In this document: positions 4,443 through 5,396 of the stretch, one piece after another
How positions within the stretch are numbered: position 1 is the stretch's first letter
Layout of the letters: each line of letters opens with the position of its first letter
NCBI GenBank assembly: GCA_963649365.1
Contig: CAVJHQ010000117.1
Location: 1-5,396 of the forward strand
DNA from: Paratractidigestivibacter sp963649365
GTDB lineage: Bacteria > Actinomycetota > Coriobacteriia > Coriobacteriales > Atopobiaceae
DNA: 5,396 nt
Reading direction: 5' to 3'
Notes under the pieces: model-generated
Database searches by the model: none
The model's input: the letters and a program-made list of their open reading frames with translations, nothing else
Told to the model about the DNA's origin: nothing
Translations under genes and position numbers: made by a program

Positions 4443-5396
4443 TTAGAACGGGGTGAACTCGATTAGCTCAGCCCTGCCGCTGATGCTGCACAGCAACGAC
4501 GTGGCACCGGTGTAGGTGGTGCCGTAGGGAGAGGGGTCCTGGATGTAGGCATCGGAGACGTTCGCAAAAACTTTCAGCTTTGTTAGATTGATAAGCGTTC
4601 CCGGCTCCAAGCCATCTAAAACCAGGAAAATCTGCCGGTAGTCGTTGTCGCGACCCAAGGTCTCGAAATGAATCTGGCCGCTTGCGATGCTTAGGCTGGC
4701 ATACTTGCTTTCCGCGACAAGCCAACTGCTGTCGCTGTAGGTTTTCCCGTCGCTTTTAACCCATGACGCCGACAAGATGTATTTCAACGAGCCGCCATAC
4801 GCGGCTGTTCTTGTCCCGGTGAATGTCGTCGCCCGAATCGACGCGTTGAGTTGGTTGCTGGTAAGGATGTTGACGCCGATGCGCACCCTGCCTGTGCTTC
4901 CCGCGAAAATCGGGGTGTTGCTTTGGTTGACGAGTTCTAGCAAATCAAGCTCGCTTGAGCCTGAATAGCTGTCGCTGCTAGCAGGGGTGGGGTAAGCCGT
5001 ATAGGAATGTATGAAGTTCTTTTCCAGGGGAATCACCAGGTTCGGCCTGACAGCCGTCCAGGCCAGCGATGCGAAAGAACCGGTGAACTTGTCGTAGACC
5101 TGGATGCCGTTCTCGACGTCGTTGCCCATCTTGACGATGACGTTGCCGTCGGCGTCCTGGATTTGGTACGCGCCCGAGCCGATGTAGCTCGCGTTGATGT
5201 ACAGGTTCTTGTCCTTCAGGTACAGGCCCTGGGCCTTGCCCCCGTTGGTGAGCAGGTTGTAGATGCTCTCCTGCGTGCTGAGGGCATCCACCGCGTCGTT
5301 GGCCTTCTTGGCTTCCTCGTTGGCGTTGTTGATGCCCTGGGCCAAGACAGGTGTGGTGCAGGTCACATTCCCGTCAGTCCAGGTCACCTTCGAGCG
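4443..5396 (-). CDS. Phage tail spike/tip protein, C-terminal part (5' truncated by window)
   Basis: 317 residues are visible, with the frame open to the window edge (RSK before VTWTDGN). The GTG at 5385-5387 is therefore probably an internal Val codon. The N-terminal visible part has a short helical stretch (INNANEEAKKANDAVDALST), then ESIYNLLTNGGKAQGLYLKD followed by LYINASYIGSGAY and a DADGNVIVKM strand. This is the linker typical of the C-terminal region of Gram-positive phage tail endopeptidase/tip proteins (the NLLTNGG...QG-x-YL...LYINASYI pattern). After about residue 105 comes a beta-rich domain (SYSGSSELDLL, RVRIGVNIL, YRQIFLVLDGLEPGTLINLT) resembling a carbohydrate-binding jelly-roll; I infer glycan binding. 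This later part is noticeably less GC-rich than its surroundings. The gene ends at TAA (4443-4445), 15 nt before the next ATG. Confidence 0.85.
   Translation of the reverse strand, partial: RSKVTWTDGNVTCTTPVLAQGINNANEEAKKANDAVDALSTQESIYNLLTNGGKAQGLYLKDKNLYINASYIGSGAYQIQDADGNVIVKMGNDVENGIQVYDKFTGSFASLAWTAVRPNLVIPLEKNFIHSYTAYPTPASSDSYSGSSELDLLELVNQSNTPIFAGSTGRVRIGVNILTSNQLNASIRATTFTGTRTAAYGGSLKYILSASWVKSDGKTYSDSSWLVAESKYASLSIASGQIHFETLGRDNDYRQIFLVLDGLEPGTLINLTKLKVFANVSDAYIQDPSPYGTTYTGATSLLCSISGRAELIEFTPF

Overview
The window is a stretch of a GC-rich tailed-phage or prophage genome in which every supported gene lies on the minus strand. It carries a complete-looking diversity-generating retroelement (DGR) between the tail-fibre genes and the lysis cassette. 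High GC, strong GGAGG-type ribosome sites, an XkdX-like protein and an r1t-type holin suggest a siphophage of a high-GC Gram-positive host. A gut actinobacterium of the Coriobacteriia type is my best guess, inferred from gene style rather than from any host marker.

In transcription order (high to low coordinates) the layout is: the C-terminal part of a tail spike/tip protein (4443-5396, cut by the window edge); the start of a second tail/baseplate protein (4183-4427, running into the gap); a 309-base run of N (3874-4182); the DGR target protein, missing its N-terminus (2746-3873), with a 126-bp variable repeat (VR, 2763-2888) at its C-terminus; a perfect 12-bp-stem hairpin (2705-2732); an Avd-like accessory protein (2221-2682); the template repeat (TR, 2088-2213); a GC-rich spacer; the DGR reverse transcriptase (conserved part 879-about 1937); a 57-aa unknown protein (728-901); an XkdX-like protein (598-759); a membrane-anchored coiled-coil protein (323-601); an r1t-type holin (13-249); and the first codons of one more gene (1-10), probably the endolysin.

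The retroelement works by reverse transcribing TR RNA with errors at adenines and copying the cDNA into VR, which changes the receptor-binding tip of the target. The sequence supports this directly. TR and VR align over 126 bp without gaps and differ at five positions. All five are adenines in the coding-strand TR, and all fall in AAC codons. The gene order (target-VR, hairpin, Avd, TR, RT) is the same as in Bordetella phage BPP-1. Less usual features are the crowding of all five substitutions into the 5' 44 bp of VR, an Avd gene whose best start is CTG, an RT gene with no convincing start codon, and a possible reading-frame break just before the holin.
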